Shown: positions 25,331 through 35,290, counted from the stretch's first letter. The stretch: DNA of 64,000 nt from Chromatiaceae bacterium (GCA_025458165.1 JALOTB010000002.1:32658-96657), one strand, 5' to 3'. Numbers and translations are program-made. Notes: a model not told the origin generated them from the letters alone.

Positions 25331-26167
25331 CTAGAGCCCAGGCTGCGGGGCGGGGACGGCCGGCTGGGACGTCTCGCCGCCCATGCCCTCCTGGAGCGTC
25401 GCGGCCGCGCCTTCGGCAGCCCCCTCGACGGCGGAGACGGCGTCGTCCACCGTCTCCTTCACCACCTCGGCGGCCTCGGCCGCGGCCTGCTCGGCGGCTT
25501 CGATCGCTGTCGGGGCCGGCTCGGCAGGGGGCGCGGCCTCCGGCGCGAGCGGGGCGGCCTCCGCCGGGGTCTCGGCGGGCACCACCTCAGGCGCGGCTGG
25601 GGCCGGCTCGATCATGGCATCAGGTGCGGGTGCGGGCTCGGCAGACGCCTCGGGTGCCGGCGTAGCGGGCTCGGCGGCAGGCTCGGCTGCGGGCGGAGCG
25701 GGCTCGGCCGGCGGCTCGGTGACCGGCGCCGTCGCGCTCGGGGCGGGCTCCTCGGCGTGGCCAGGCACGGCGGCGGCCGACTTCTCCGCCAGCATGCGAT
25801 CGAGCTTGTCGACCTGGGTCTGCAACGACGGCGGCAGAGAGTCCCTGATGGCCCGCAACTGCGACACGGCGCCCGCGGCGAGTGCGGTCTTGCCCTCGCT
25901 CAAGTATTGCTCGGCCTGCTCGATGAGCCCCGCGGCCTCGGCGCTCGCGCTTTCCGCAAGCTCGGCGCCCTTGAGCCGGGCCGCCTCGGCCATCGCAGCA
26001 GCCGCCGCGGCCGCCGCGTCCTTGGCCTTGGCAGCCTCGTCCGCGGCGCGTTCCATTGCGGACTGCACAGCGGTCTTCTCTTCCCCGGGCGCGGGCTGAT
26101 CACCTTCGCCGCAGGCCGCCAGCGTGCCGGCTGCCACCAGGGCGGCCAGAATGAGACGTTGTTTCAT
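25331..26167 (-). CDS. Alanine-rich lipoprotein with helical and Ala/Pro/Glu tail
   Basis: A 278-residue lipoprotein with lipobox LAAC at Cys19. After a short linker, residues about 36-75 are an alanine-rich helix (AAKAKDAAAAAAAAMAEAARLKG) like alanine-zipper envelope lipoproteins. A helical segment with SEGKTALAAGAVSQLRAIRDSLPPSLQTQVDKLDRM follows. Residues about 140-230 are low-complexity Ala/Pro/Glu, and the end returns to an Ala/Val/Glu helix. It probably acts as a spacer or peptidoglycan/outer-membrane tether. The function is unknown; composition alone drives any similarity. Confidence 0.8.
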   Translation of the reverse strand: MKQRLILAALVAAGTLAACGEGDQPAPGEEKTAVQSAMERAADEAAKAKDAAAAAAAAMAEAARLKGAELAESASAEAAGLIEQAEQYLSEGKTALAAGAVSQLRAIRDSLPPSLQTQVDKLDRMLAEKSAAAVPGHAEEPAPSATAPVTEPPAEPAPPAAEPAAEPATPAPEASAEPAPAPDAMIEPAPAAPEVVPAETPAEAAPLAPEAAPPAEPAPTAIEAAEQAAAEAAEVVKETVDDAVSAVEGAAEGAAATLQEGMGGETSQPAVPAPQPGL

Positions 26168-26293
26168 GCTGTTCTCCTTCTCGATCGATCAGGACATCGG
26201 GCGGCCAGGGCCGAGGGCACAGACCCATGCCCAGGCCCCGGCGGGGTCGAATTCTGGCACGGAGCACGCGCCTGCGTCGCGCATGGCCGGGGT

Positions 26294-26542
26294 CTAGCCG
26301 CCGTGCGCCTTGCCTCCGACTCCCGCCATGCGGGCCAGCTTGGCGATCAACAACAGCCACGGCAGCCCGTGCAAGAGGAGATCGAAGACATCGATCGGGC
26401 GAGTCAGGCGCCCCGCGGCGAGCAGTTTGAGCTTCTCCCAGAGATGGGGCTCGGGGACGAAGGGGGCGAGCCCGAGGGTGAGCGCGACGATGAGGACCAG
26501 CCCAAGCGGCAGCCGGTCGATCCAGCCCAAGAGGGCCCTCAC
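26294..26542 (-). CDS. Small two-helix membrane protein
   Basis: An 82-residue protein with two hydrophobic helices ([19 protein letters not shown] and [18 protein letters not shown]) joined by the conserved-looking [21 protein letters not shown]. It belongs to a widespread family of short membrane proteins often labelled RND transporter in databases, although it is far too small to be one. The GTG start at 26542 overlaps the macrodomain stop (GTGA), so the two are coupled. Function unknown. Confidence 0.72.
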   Translation of the reverse strand: MRALLGWIDRLPLGLVLIVALTLGLAPFVPEPHLWEKLKLLAAGRLTRPIDVFDLLLHGLPWLLLIAKLARMAGVGGKAHGG

Positions 26543-27063
26543 GCGCCCTCCTCGTCGCCGAGCACACACTCAGGGCAGAGCGCCCGGTAGATCGCCGCGT
26601 CCTCGGCGGAAAAGCAGCAGGCGATGACCTCGGCGAAGGCGTCGCGCTCGCGGCGCATCACGCCCAGGGCGATACGGGCGGCGGCCTCCTTGGGATAGCC
26701 GTACACACCCGTGCTGATCGCCGGAAAGGCGATGGTGCGCACGCCATGGGCGCGCGCGAGCGCGAAGGCCTGCTCGTAGCAGCCCCTAAGGAGTCCGGGC
26801 TCACCGGCCTTGCCACCCCGCCAGACCGGACCCACGGTGTGGATGACCCAGGGCGCGGGTAACCGGAAGCCAGGGGTGATGCGCGCCTCGCCCGTCGGGC
26901 AGCCACCGAGTGGGCGGCAGGCATCCTTGAGGTCCGGGCCGCCCGCGCGGTGGATAGCTCCGTCCACCCCACCCCCTCCGCGCAAGGTCGAGTTGGCGGC
27001 GTTGACGATGGCGTCGACGGCGAGCCGCGTGATATCGCCGGTGATGATGCGGATGATTCCCAT
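26539..27063 (-). CDS. Macrodomain ADP-ribose hydrolase (YmdB-like)
   Basis: A stand-alone macrodomain of 174 residues that probably removes acetyl from O-acetyl-ADP-ribose or ADP-ribose from proteins. It has the conserved loops [33 protein letters not shown] and [13 protein letters not shown]. The ATG at 27063 is chosen because the domain begins at once and AGCAGG lies before it. It overlaps the following small membrane protein gene. A Cys-rich C-terminus ([20 protein letters not shown]) is normal for the family. Confidence 0.92.
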   Translation of the reverse strand: MGIIRIITGDITRLAVDAIVNAANSTLRGGGGVDGAIHRAGGPDLKDACRPLGGCPTGEARITPGFRLPAPWVIHTVGPVWRGGKAGEPGLLRGCYEQAFALARAHGVRTIAFPAISTGVYGYPKEAAARIALGVMRRERDAFAEVIACCFSAEDAAIYRALCPECVLGDEEGA

Positions 27064-27185
27064 GCCTGCTTCAGCCAGTGTCGGGGCCACACCCATACCT
27101 TGACGCGCACCGCGCAAAGGGGTTACCAAGCCCGCGGGAGGATCGCTTCGTGGCCCTTTCCAGCCCGCCTACACCGCCGCCCGCC

Positions 27186-27500
27186 ATGCCGAGCCTCATC
27201 GCCATCCTCGCACTCGTCCTTATCGGCTGGTTCTGGCTCGACAGCCTGCGCGCCCGTGAGCTCGCCACCGGCATCAGCCGCGCCGCCTGCCAGAGGCACC
27301 AACTGCAGTTCCTCGATCAAACGGTCGCACTCGTGCGCATTGGGCTGAGACGCACCCCTGACGGGCTGCGGCTGCGACGGGTCTACCGGTTCGACTTCAG
27401 CGAGGAGGGCGTGGGCCGGCGCAATGGCTATCTGATCCTGGTCGGTCTCGACCTGGTTGAACTGAGCCTCGGCCTGCCCGACCGGGCGGCCGACACCTAA
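27186..27500 (+). CDS. DUF3301 family protein
   Basis: A 104-residue protein with an N-terminal membrane helix (LIAILALVLIGWFWLDSL) followed by a cytosolic part with the family marks ARELATGISRAACQRHQLQFLDQTVAL and RRVYRFDFSEEGVGRRNGYLILVG. The start ATG at 27186 places the helix at the very N-terminus; a longer frame upstream is not convincing. DUF3301 proteins are gammaproteobacterial and of unknown function. It is divergent from the macrodomain gene. Confidence 0.85.
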   Translation: MPSLIAILALVLIGWFWLDSLRARELATGISRAACQRHQLQFLDQTVALVRIGLRRTPDGLRLRRVYRFDFSEEGVGRRNGYLILVGLDLVELSLGLPDRAADT

Positions 27501-27636
27501 CCCGCCATGACACCCGTGTCGCTCAGGATGGTGAACGAACGGCGGCAGTGCCGGCTCACCCTCACCCCAGCCCCCTCTCAGAACGGCGGCGGACAGGGAG
27601 CGCCTGCGGCGCATGGTCACGGCAAGCCCCCGCCCC

Positions 27637-28029
27637 TTACTTGACGACCTTCAGACTCGGCCGATCGCGCGGCGGCTTGGGCGGCTCCGGCTCCTCACCC
27701 GAGGCCCCGGTCGTCTGCGGCTCCTCGTCCGGGAACAGCATGCCGCGGCCGTTCTCCCGGGCATAAATCCCCATCACGGCCTCGGCGGGCAGGGTCACGT
27801 CCATCGCAACGCCGCCGAAACGGGCGTTGAAGGAGATGCGCTCGTTGCCCAGGACCAGTGCTCGTACCGCGCTCGGCCCGATGTTGAGGACGATCTTACC
27901 GTCCTGCACGAACTCGACCGGCAAAACCGAACCCGGGCGCGAGGCGTCAACCAGCAGGTGGGGCGTCAGCCCGTTGTCGAGGATCCACTCGTAGAGCGCC
28001 CGGACGAGGTAAGGCCGATTGGAGGTCAT
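27637..28029 (-). CDS. sspB: ClpXP adaptor SspB
   Basis: Protease specificity-enhancing factor that delivers ssrA-tagged proteins to ClpXP, 130 residues. The substrate-binding fold has RPYLVRALYEWILDNGLTPHLLVDA, ISFNARFGG and PAEAVMGIYARENGRGM. A flexible tail leads to the ClpX-binding peptide RPSLKVVK at the end. It lies 18 bases after sspA, the usual operon order. Confidence 0.95.
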   Translation of the reverse strand: MTSNRPYLVRALYEWILDNGLTPHLLVDASRPGSVLPVEFVQDGKIVLNIGPSAVRALVLGNERISFNARFGGVAMDVTLPAEAVMGIYARENGRGMLFPDEEPQTTGASGEEPEPPKPPRDRPSLKVVK

Positions 28030-28047
28030 GGCGAGACGAGGCGCCGG

Positions 28048-28677
28048 TCAGCGCGCCTCCAGCACCATCTCGTGCTCGGCCTCGGTGAGGCTAGCGCGGA
28101 ACGCCGGCAGTGCAAAAATCCGTTTGGAGTACTCCTGGATCGCCTTGGCCTGCGGCGGTAGCTCGATCCCCAGCACGGGGAGGCGCCAGAGCAGCGGCGC
28201 CACGCAGCAGTCGACGAGTGAGAGCTCGTCGCTCATGAAGAACGGTTTCGCGGCAAATACCGGCGAAGTCGCGACCAAGCTCTCCCGCAGCTCCTTGCGC
28301 GCCTGCGCCGCCTCTCCCTCGCCGCCCTTGACGATGCGCTCCAGTAAGACGTACCAGTCGCGCTCGACCCGGTACATGTAGAGCCGCGCGTTGGCCCGTG
28401 CGACTGGGTCGACGGGCAGCAGCGGCGGGTGCGGAAAGCGCTCGTCAAGGTACTCCATGATGATCCGCGACTCATACAAACGCAGGTCGCGATCGACGAG
28501 GGTAGGCACGGTGCCGTAGGGGTTGAAGTCCATCACCTCGTCGGGAAGCGCCTCGGCATCGACGTCGACGATGTCGACGGTGATACCTTTCTCCGCGAGT
28601 ACGATGCGGACTCGGTGGCAGTAGGGACAGGAGGGATCAGAAAACAGGGTCATCACGGATCTTCGGTTCGCTGCCAC
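28048..28677 (-). CDS. sspA: Stringent starvation protein A (SspA)
   Basis: A GST-fold RNA polymerase-associated protein of 209 residues. It has the thioredoxin-like N-terminal domain (VMTLFSDPSCPYCHRVRIVLAEKG), the ESRIIMEYLDERFPHPPL block and an all-alpha C-terminal domain. The GTG at 28677 matches the family N-terminus (AANRRSVMTLFSD); an ATG at 28653 would remove the conserved start. The CPYC motif is intact as in glutaredoxin, while many SspA proteins lack one or both Cys. It lies downstream of petABC and upstream of sspB. Confidence 0.93.
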   Translation of the reverse strand: MAANRRSVMTLFSDPSCPYCHRVRIVLAEKGITVDIVDVDAEALPDEVMDFNPYGTVPTLVDRDLRLYESRIIMEYLDERFPHPPLLPVDPVARANARLYMYRVERDWYVLLERIVKGGEGEAAQARKELRESLVATSPVFAAKPFFMSDELSLVDCCVAPLLWRLPVLGIELPPQAKAIQEYSKRIFALPAFRASLTEAEHEMVLEAR

Positions 28678-28856
28678 GGCACTCTGCCCTTTGCTCCAGC
28701 TCGCATGCACCCGACGCCCCGCGTCGCAGCTCGCCGACGGCGAGCGCAGAGTATAGCCGAAACCACAGGGGGGTGCCCTCGCGTGGGGCGCGGCGGGCTA
28801 GAGCGCCTCCGGGCGGGCACCCAGGAATCGGGTCGCCGGGGCGAGGCGTCGGTCGC

Positions 28857-28886
28857 CACGGCAGGCCCCGGGCGGGGCCTGCCGTG
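28857..28886 (-). terminator. Hairpin after petC
   Basis: A perfect 13-base stem (CACGGCAGGCCCC and its complement) around a four-base loop lies six bases past the petC stop codon. There is no T-run, so it may act as a processing or 3'-stability hairpin rather than a classic intrinsic terminator. Confidence 0.65.
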
Positions 28887-28891
28887 ACCAT

Positions 28892-29629
28892 TCAATGGAC
28901 GTCCTTCCAATACTCCTTCTTCAGCGCGTAGGCCACGATAAAGAATAGGCCGAGGAAGAGGAGCACGTAGATACCGAGCCGCTGACGCTCGACCCGCATG
29001 GGCTCGCCGACATAGGTCAGGAAGTTGGTCAGATCCAGCACCATGGCATCGAACTCGCCGGGCGACAGGGAGCCCGGCTGAACCAACTCAAGCCCGGCAA
29101 TCTTCGCCGCCGCTGCACCCTCCTCTTTTCCGGGCTCCAAGACGGCCTTTTGGACGCCCTGCAGCGACGACAGCACGTGAGGCATACCGACCTGGGGGAA
29201 GACCAGGTTATTCACACCATAGGGTCGCGTATCGTCGAGGTAGAAGCTCTTCAGATACGTGTAGACCCAATCGGGCGAGCGCCAGCGGGTGACCAGGGTG
29301 AGATCCGGGACCGCCGTGCCAAACCACTTCTCGCCGTCCTCCGGGCGCATCGAGATCGTCATCAGGTCGCCCGGCTTGGCGTCCGTGAACATGAGGTTCT
29401 GGCGCAAGGTCATCTCGTCGATGCCGAGGTCCTCGGCCATGCGGTTGTAGCGCATGTACTGCAACGAGTGGCACCCCATGCAGTAATTGACGTAGTACTT
29501 CGCGCCCCGCTGGAGCGAGGCTTGGTCGGTGAGGTCGATGTTGGCCTTCTCCAAATGGACATGACCGCCCGCCGCCGTCGCCAGCAAGGGGGTGAGGAAC
29601 AGCACCGAGGCAATAAACAGAGCTCTCAT
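28892..29629 (-). CDS. petC: Cytochrome c1 of the bc1 complex
   Basis: Membrane-anchored c-type cytochrome that passes electrons from the Rieske protein to a soluble carrier, 245 residues. It has a signal peptide (ends near LATAAGGH), the heme motif CMGCHS, a Met axial ligand region (PQVGMPHVL), and a C-terminal anchor (LGIYVLLFLGLFFIVAYALKKEYWKDVH). It overlaps petB by four bases. It is the last gene of petA-petB-petC. Confidence 0.96.
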   Translation of the reverse strand: MRALFIASVLFLTPLLATAAGGHVHLEKANIDLTDQASLQRGAKYYVNYCMGCHSLQYMRYNRMAEDLGIDEMTLRQNLMFTDAKPGDLMTISMRPEDGEKWFGTAVPDLTLVTRWRSPDWVYTYLKSFYLDDTRPYGVNNLVFPQVGMPHVLSSLQGVQKAVLEPGKEEGAAAAKIAGLELVQPGSLSPGEFDAMVLDLTNFLTYVGEPMRVERQRLGIYVLLFLGLFFIVAYALKKEYWKDVH

Positions 29630-30882
29630 TGGGTCACCCTCTCCGGAACCGGCTTGGTCTTGTCGATCTTGCTATACCAGGGCATCAGCAGGAAGAAGGC
29701 AAAATACAGCGCCGTGAAGATCTGCGCGAACAACGTCAGCAGTGGATCTGCCGGCTTGAGGCCCAGATAGGCGAGCACCACAAAGGACACCGCGAAGATC
29801 CCCAGCGCGAACTTGAACAGGGGGCCCTTGTACCGCACGGACTTCACCGGGCTGCGGTCCAGCCATGGCAGGAAGAACAGGATTAGGATCGCGGCAAACA
29901 TCACGACCACGCCGGGGAACTGGGACCCAAACATCGGCGGGACCGCCCGCAGCATGGCGTAGAACGGCGTGAAGTACCACACCGGGGCAATATGATCAGG
30001 GGTCTTCAGCGGATCGGCCGGCTGGAAGTTGGGGCCTTCGAGGAACAGCCCGCCCACCGTCGGCCAGAAGAAGATCACCGCCGCGAACAGCGCGAGCAGC
30101 ACCACGACGCCGACGATGTCCTTCACCGTGTAGTAGGGGTGGAAGGGAATGCCGTCGGCCGGGGCGTTGGCGTCCCAGCGGTTGCCCTTCGGTCCGTACT
30201 TGATCTCGACACCATCCGGATTGTTTGAGCCCACCCGATGCAGGGCGACGATGTGCAGGAACACCAGCGCGGCGATCACGAACGGCAGCAGGAAGTGGAA
30301 GGCGAAAAAGCGATTCAGCGTGATGTCCGAGATCACATAGTCACCCCGCACCCACACCGAGAGCTCCTCGCCGACCCCCGGAACCGCCGCGAACAGGTTC
30401 ACGATGACCTGCGCGCCCCAATAGGACATCTGGCCCCAAGGCAGCAGATAGCCGAAGAAGGCCGTCGCCATCATCGCCAGATAGATGATCACGCCAAAGA
30501 TCCACAGCAGCTCGCGCGGCTTGCGGTACGACCCGTAGAGCAGCGCGCGGAACATGTGGAGATAGACGACGATGAAGAAGAACGAGGCACCCGTCGAATG
30601 CATGTAGCGGATCAGCCAGCCCCAGTTGACGTCGCGCATGATGTACTCGACGGAGGCGAAGGCATCAGTCGCGGAAGGCTTGTAGTTCATCGCCAGCCAG
30701 ATCCCGGTGACGATCTGGATGACGAGCATGAGAATCGAGAGCGACCCGAAGAAGTACCAGAAATTCATGTTCTTCGGGGCATAGTATTGAGCGAGGTGCT
30801 CATTCCACACCTTCGTCAACGGGAATCGCTTGTCGATCCAGCCGAGGAAGCCGGTGGTCTCGGTGGTGGTGTCTGCGCTCAT
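29626..30882 (-). CDS. petB: Cytochrome b of the bc1 complex
   Basis: Quinol-oxidising membrane subunit, 418 residues with eight membrane helices. The two His pairs for hemes bL and bH are in RYMHSTGASFFFIVVYLHMFRALLYGSYRKPRE and FAFHFLLPFVIAALVFLHIVALHRVGSNNP. The Qo-site PEWY-type motif appears as PVWYFTPFYAMLR, with Val in place of Glu as the second residue. The start overlaps the petA stop by one base (TGATG). Confidence 0.96.
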   Translation of the reverse strand: MSADTTTETTGFLGWIDKRFPLTKVWNEHLAQYYAPKNMNFWYFFGSLSILMLVIQIVTGIWLAMNYKPSATDAFASVEYIMRDVNWGWLIRYMHSTGASFFFIVVYLHMFRALLYGSYRKPRELLWIFGVIIYLAMMATAFFGYLLPWGQMSYWGAQVIVNLFAAVPGVGEELSVWVRGDYVISDITLNRFFAFHFLLPFVIAALVFLHIVALHRVGSNNPDGVEIKYGPKGNRWDANAPADGIPFHPYYTVKDIVGVVVLLALFAAVIFFWPTVGGLFLEGPNFQPADPLKTPDHIAPVWYFTPFYAMLRAVPPMFGSQFPGVVVMFAAILILFFLPWLDRSPVKSVRYKGPLFKFALGIFAVSFVVLAYLGLKPADPLLTLFAQIFTALYFAFFLLMPWYSKIDKTKPVPERVTQ

Positions 30883-31475
30883 CAGGCTGCTCCTCCGTCC
30901 TCACCCACCAGGATGGTGGTCTCGGAGATATAGGTGTGGGGGGGGATCACCAGGTTGGTCGGCGCCGGCACGCCGCGGTAGACGCGCCCGGCGAGATCGA
31001 ATCGTGAACCGTGGCAGGGGCAGAAGAATCCACCCTTCCAGTTCGGTCCTAGGTCATCGGGCGCCACCTCCGGGCGGTAGGTGGGCGCGCACCCCAGGTG
31101 GGTGCAGATACCGACGGCAACGAAGTACTGGGGCTTGATCGAGCGCTCGTTGTTGCGAGTGTACTCTGGCTGCTGCGAAGCGTTGGAGCCGGGGTCGGCG
31201 AGCTCGCCCTCAAGCTCGGCAAGCGAGGCGACCATCTTTTCGGTGCGGTGCACGACCCATACCGGCTTACCGCGCCACTTGACCCTCAGCATCGCCCCGG
31301 GCTCCAGCTTGCTGATGTCCGCTTCGACCGGTGCCCCGGCCGCGCGCGCCCTCGCGCTGGGGTTCATGGAGGCGATGAAAGGGACGAGTGCGAAGCCGAC
31401 GCCAACGGCGCCGACCACGCTCGTGGCGGCGACGAGCACTCGCCGCCTATTGGTATCCACAGCTTGTGCGCTCAT
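30882..31475 (-). CDS. petA: Rieske iron-sulfur subunit of the bc1 complex
   Basis: A 197-residue Rieske protein. A twin-arginine-type N-terminus (TNRRRVLVAATSVVGAVGVGF) gives the uncleaved anchor. The [2Fe-2S] ligands are in CTHLGCAP and CPCHGSRFD, with the two extra disulfide Cys of the high-potential type. It is the first gene of petABC. A possible promoter lies 110-140 bases upstream. Confidence 0.96.
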   Translation of the reverse strand: MSAQAVDTNRRRVLVAATSVVGAVGVGFALVPFIASMNPSARARAAGAPVEADISKLEPGAMLRVKWRGKPVWVVHRTEKMVASLAELEGELADPGSNASQQPEYTRNNERSIKPQYFVAVGICTHLGCAPTYRPEVAPDDLGPNWKGGFFCPCHGSRFDLAGRVYRGVPAPTNLVIPPHTYISETTILVGEDGGAA

Positions 31476-31838
31476 GTAGCAGATAACCCCCAGGGTGAGC
31501 CCCCGCGGCGGGGTGCCCTCGTTCCGGGAGGGAGCCCGATTGGGAGCGAAGATCAGAATATGCCGATTCTCTGCAGATCGGCCGCGGATTGTCTCTGATC
31601 GGGCGATCTTGGGTCAAGGAGCTTTCCCCTTGCACGTCATGGTATTTTTGGGCTGGGACCATGGCCGCCCCCACACCCCCGTTCCTTTAGCCCATAAGCC
31701 GAAGCCGACGCCCAGCGTGCTGCGCCTGATCGTCCCGGCCGTTGGCCCGGCATCGGGCCGAAGCGACGGCCGCGCCTCCTGCCCCTCGCCCCCTCGGCGG
31801 ACCGATCGGGCGCGAGATGCCGGCACCGCGCACCCCGT
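31476..31838. other. petABC upstream region
   Basis: 363 bases separate petA from the Nif3-like gene, both on the minus strand. It contains a candidate promoter at 31588-31617 and a GC-rich imperfect hairpin near 31497-31525 close to the petA start. No supported coding frame or RNA gene. Confidence 0.45.
31588..31617 (-). promoter_or_regulatory. Candidate sigma70 promoter for petABC
   Basis: On the minus strand TTGACC (31617-31612), an 18-base spacer, then GACAAT (31593-31588). The -35 matches at five of six positions and the -10 at four of six. The transcript would have a leader of roughly 105 bases before petA. Confidence 0.35.
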
Positions 31839-32591
31839 TCACGCCGGATTGGCGAGGTCGAGGAAGCGATGCTCCAGTCCGAAGCGCTCGGCAAGATGCT
31901 CGCCAAGCGCCATCACCCCATAGCGCTCGGTCGCATGGTGGCCGGCGGCGAAGTAGTCGACACCCAGCTCGCGCGCCTCATGGGTGGTCTGCTCCGAGAT
32001 CTCGCCGCTCAGATAGGCGTCGACGCCGAGCGCGGCGGCCTGGGTGAGAAAACCCTGGGCGGCGCCGGTACACCAGGCGAGCGTCGCGAGCGGCCGATCC
32101 CGCCCCGAGACGTGCAGCGGGGCGCGCCCGATGCCGAGGGCGATCAGCTCCGCGCAGCCCGCCGCCGGCATCGGCCGCGGTAGCCGGCCCTGCCACACAA
32201 GGCCCTCCCCGGCCGGGGTCGGCCGCGCATCGAGGAGCCCCAGCACGCGACCGAGGCGCGCGTTGTTGCCGAGCTCGGGATGGGCGTCGAGCGGCAGGTG
32301 ATAGGCGAGCAGGCTCAGGCCCGCACGCACGAGGGCGCGTACTCGGCGCCCCTTCATCCCGGTGAGACACGACGACTCGCCTTTCCAGAACCAGCCGTGG
32401 TGGACCAAGAGGGCATCGGCCCCCGCATCGGCCGCCGCCTCGATCATGGCCAGGCTGGCGGTCACACCGGTGATCAAGCGGCGTACCGGGCGCTCCCCTT
32501 CGACCTGCAGCCCATTGGGGCAGTAGTCGGCGAACGACGCGGCATCGAGCAGAGCGTCGCAGTAGCTCGCCAGTTCGAAGACCTCGGCCAT
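31839..32591 (-). CDS. Nif3-like dinuclear metal-binding protein (YbgI family)
   Basis: A 250-residue protein of the NIF3/YbgI family, thought to bind two metal ions and in some members to act as a GTP cyclohydrolase-like or nucleotide-processing enzyme. Conserved blocks are FADYCPNGLQVEG, LLVHHGWFWK (metal His pair), AYHLPLDAHPELGNNARLG, CTGAAQGFL, DAYLSGEISEQTTHEARE and AAGHHATERYGV. The ATG at 32591 starts the domain; the open frame extends upstream without conservation. It is divergent from the DegS-type protease, an arrangement common in gammaproteobacteria. Confidence 0.9.
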   Translation of the reverse strand: MAEVFELASYCDALLDAASFADYCPNGLQVEGERPVRRLITGVTASLAMIEAAADAGADALLVHHGWFWKGESSCLTGMKGRRVRALVRAGLSLLAYHLPLDAHPELGNNARLGRVLGLLDARPTPAGEGLVWQGRLPRPMPAAGCAELIALGIGRAPLHVSGRDRPLATLAWCTGAAQGFLTQAAALGVDAYLSGEISEQTTHEARELGVDYFAAGHHATERYGVMALGEHLAERFGLEHRFLDLANPA

Positions 32592-32694
32592 GGCACCCCT
32601 CACCTCTCGGTGCACCGATTCTAGCCCGCGCGCAGCGGGCGCGCCCTGCCCAAGCGTCATGAAATGGGCGGCGGAGGATGGTACCTTCCCCGCC

Positions 32695-33840
<1,146 letters not shown>

Positions 33841-33889
33841 GCAGGGCGCCGAGTGTCGCGAGGCGACTTGGCCTTGGCGACTTCGGAGC

Positions 33890-33915
33890 AAAAAAAACCC
33901 GGCTGAAGCCGGGTT
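33890..33915 (-). terminator. Intrinsic terminator of the phaB side
   Basis: Read on the minus strand, an AACCCGGCT/AGCCGGGTT stem with a short loop is followed by a run of eight T. This is a classic rho-independent terminator for minus-strand transcription arriving from phaP-phaB. It lies about 190 bases past the phaB stop and 50 bases from the convergent protease gene. Confidence 0.88.
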
Positions 33916-34103
33916 CGAACGCTCTTCTCGATGACGAGAGAGACGAGGAGGACTCGATGCCCGGACGGTGCCTGGCATCGCCCGTGGCGCCCCCCGGCAG
34001 TAGTTACCGGCGGGCTCGGCTCTCGGGGTACAAGAACCGGGATTGATGGGCGCATTCCCTGCGCCCGGGCCGCGCTCGCCAACCGCGTACAAACCGCTCG
34101 CGA

Positions 34104-34853
34104 TCAGTGCATGAAGAGGCCGCCGTTCACCGGGAGGTTGGCCCCGGTGATGTAGCCGTTCTCGTCCGCCGCGAAGAAGGCCACCACCGCCGCGATCTCC
34201 GCCGGGGTGCCCATCCGCCGCATCGGGATGCCGGCGACGATCGAGGCGCGCACATCCTCGCGCATCGCAAGCGTCATCGCGGTCTCGACATAGCCCGGCG
34301 AGACGGTGTTCACGGTGACCCCCTTGGCCGCGCCCTCCTGGGCCAGCGCCATGCTGAAGCCGTGCATCCCCGCCTTCGCCGAGGCGTAGTTGGTCTGCCC
34401 GAACTGGCCGCGCTGGCCGTTCACCGAGGAGATGTTGATCACGCGCCCAAAGCCGCGCTCCAGCATCCCTTCCCAGACCGGTCGGGTCGCGTTGAACACG
34501 CTGCCCAGGTTGAGGCGGATCACCGCCTCCCAGTCGGCGTGCTCCATCTTGCGGAAGGTCTTGTCGCGGGTAATGCCGGCGCCGTTGACCAGGACCTCCA
34601 CGGGGCCGTGCCGGCGCTCGACCTCGGCGACCAGCCGCTGCCCGTCCTCGAACGAGGCCAGGTCGGCACCGAGGGTGTCGATCTCCAGGCCCTCGGCCGC
34701 CCGCGCCGCCCGCCATTCGGCCGCCTGCGCCTCCTCCGACGGGTGGTGGACCGCCACCACCCGATAGCCCTCCTTGGCCAGACGCTGGCAGACGGCCGTG
34801 CCGATGCCACCCGTGCCGCCGGTGACCAGGGCCAATCTCCGCTGCTGGGTCAT
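34104..34853 (-). CDS. phaB: Acetoacetyl-CoA reductase PhaB
   Basis: NADPH-dependent short-chain dehydrogenase that makes (R)-3-hydroxybutyryl-CoA for PHA, 249 residues. It has the cofactor motif TGGTGGIGTAV, the NGAG block, Ser in INISSVNGQRGQ, and the catalytic YASAK. The SSVNGQRGQFGQTNY segment is characteristic of PhaB. It follows phaP after 15 bases. Confidence 0.95.
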   Translation of the reverse strand: MTQQRRLALVTGGTGGIGTAVCQRLAKEGYRVVAVHHPSEEAQAAEWRAARAAEGLEIDTLGADLASFEDGQRLVAEVERRHGPVEVLVNGAGITRDKTFRKMEHADWEAVIRLNLGSVFNATRPVWEGMLERGFGRVINISSVNGQRGQFGQTNYASAKAGMHGFSMALAQEGAAKGVTVNTVSPGYVETAMTLAMREDVRASIVAGIPMRRMGTPAEIAAVVAFFAADENGYITGANLPVNGGLFMH

Positions 34854-34868
34854 CCTTTCACCCTCGAG

Positions 34869-35234
34869 TCAGGCCTGGGGCGCGGCCTTGCGCAGATCGG
34901 CGGTCACCTCGGACACGCCCTGCTGGAACCAGGAGCGGTACTGGTCGCGGACCTCGCCGGCGACCTGCAGGTTGGTCTTGGTCTCGTCCATCAGGCGGGT
35001 GCTGAGCTCCTTGGCGAGCTCGACCTGGCCCTTGACGTACTCGTTGTAGCCCTTGGACTCCGTGGCGAGCTTCATCTGGCGCACGCCCTGCTCCATCATC
35101 AGACTCATGGCGTCGAGCTGACGGGTCGCCAGCCTCTCCCAAACGCGCAGGTTAATCTCGCCGAGGGCCGTCATCCGGTCGAAGCCCTTGGTACCCATCT
35201 CATTGATCAGGTTGAGGTTGTCTTTCGTGCTCAT
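34869..35234 (-). CDS. phaP: Phasin PhaP
   Basis: PHA granule surface protein, 121 residues, all helical and amphipathic, with the phasin pattern INLRVWERLATRQLDAMSLMMEQGVRQMKLATE and VRDQYRSWFQQGVSEVTADLRKA. The ATG at 35234 has AGGAGA upstream. Two copies of a TGCAGTGCA motif lie in its promoter region, a probable binding place for PhaR, whose gene is next upstream. Confidence 0.9.
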   Translation of the reverse strand: MSTKDNLNLINEMGTKGFDRMTALGEINLRVWERLATRQLDAMSLMMEQGVRQMKLATESKGYNEYVKGQVELAKELSTRLMDETKTNLQVAGEVRDQYRSWFQQGVSEVTADLRKAAPQA

Positions 35235-35258
35235 GGCAGGTCTCCTGGGTTGATGACT

Positions 35259-35290
35259 TTTGTGCAGTGCAGCATTGTTGCAGTGCACAA
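35259..35290 (-). promoter_or_regulatory. Probable PhaR operator before phaP
   Basis: Two tandem sites sharing the core TGCAGTGCA, at 35259-35274 and 35275-35290. The second is TTGTTGCAGTGCACAA, identical over 16 bases to the site at 37280-37295 before phaE. Repeated TGC/GCA-rich elements before phasin genes are where PhaR binds in other bacteria. The position 25-56 bases before the phaP start suits repression. Confidence 0.7.

Noticed and set aside
24911..26590. A 559-codon plus-strand frame rich in Gly/Arg
   Set aside because: Antisense to the lipoprotein and methyltransferase genes; the low complexity comes from their Ala-rich codons.
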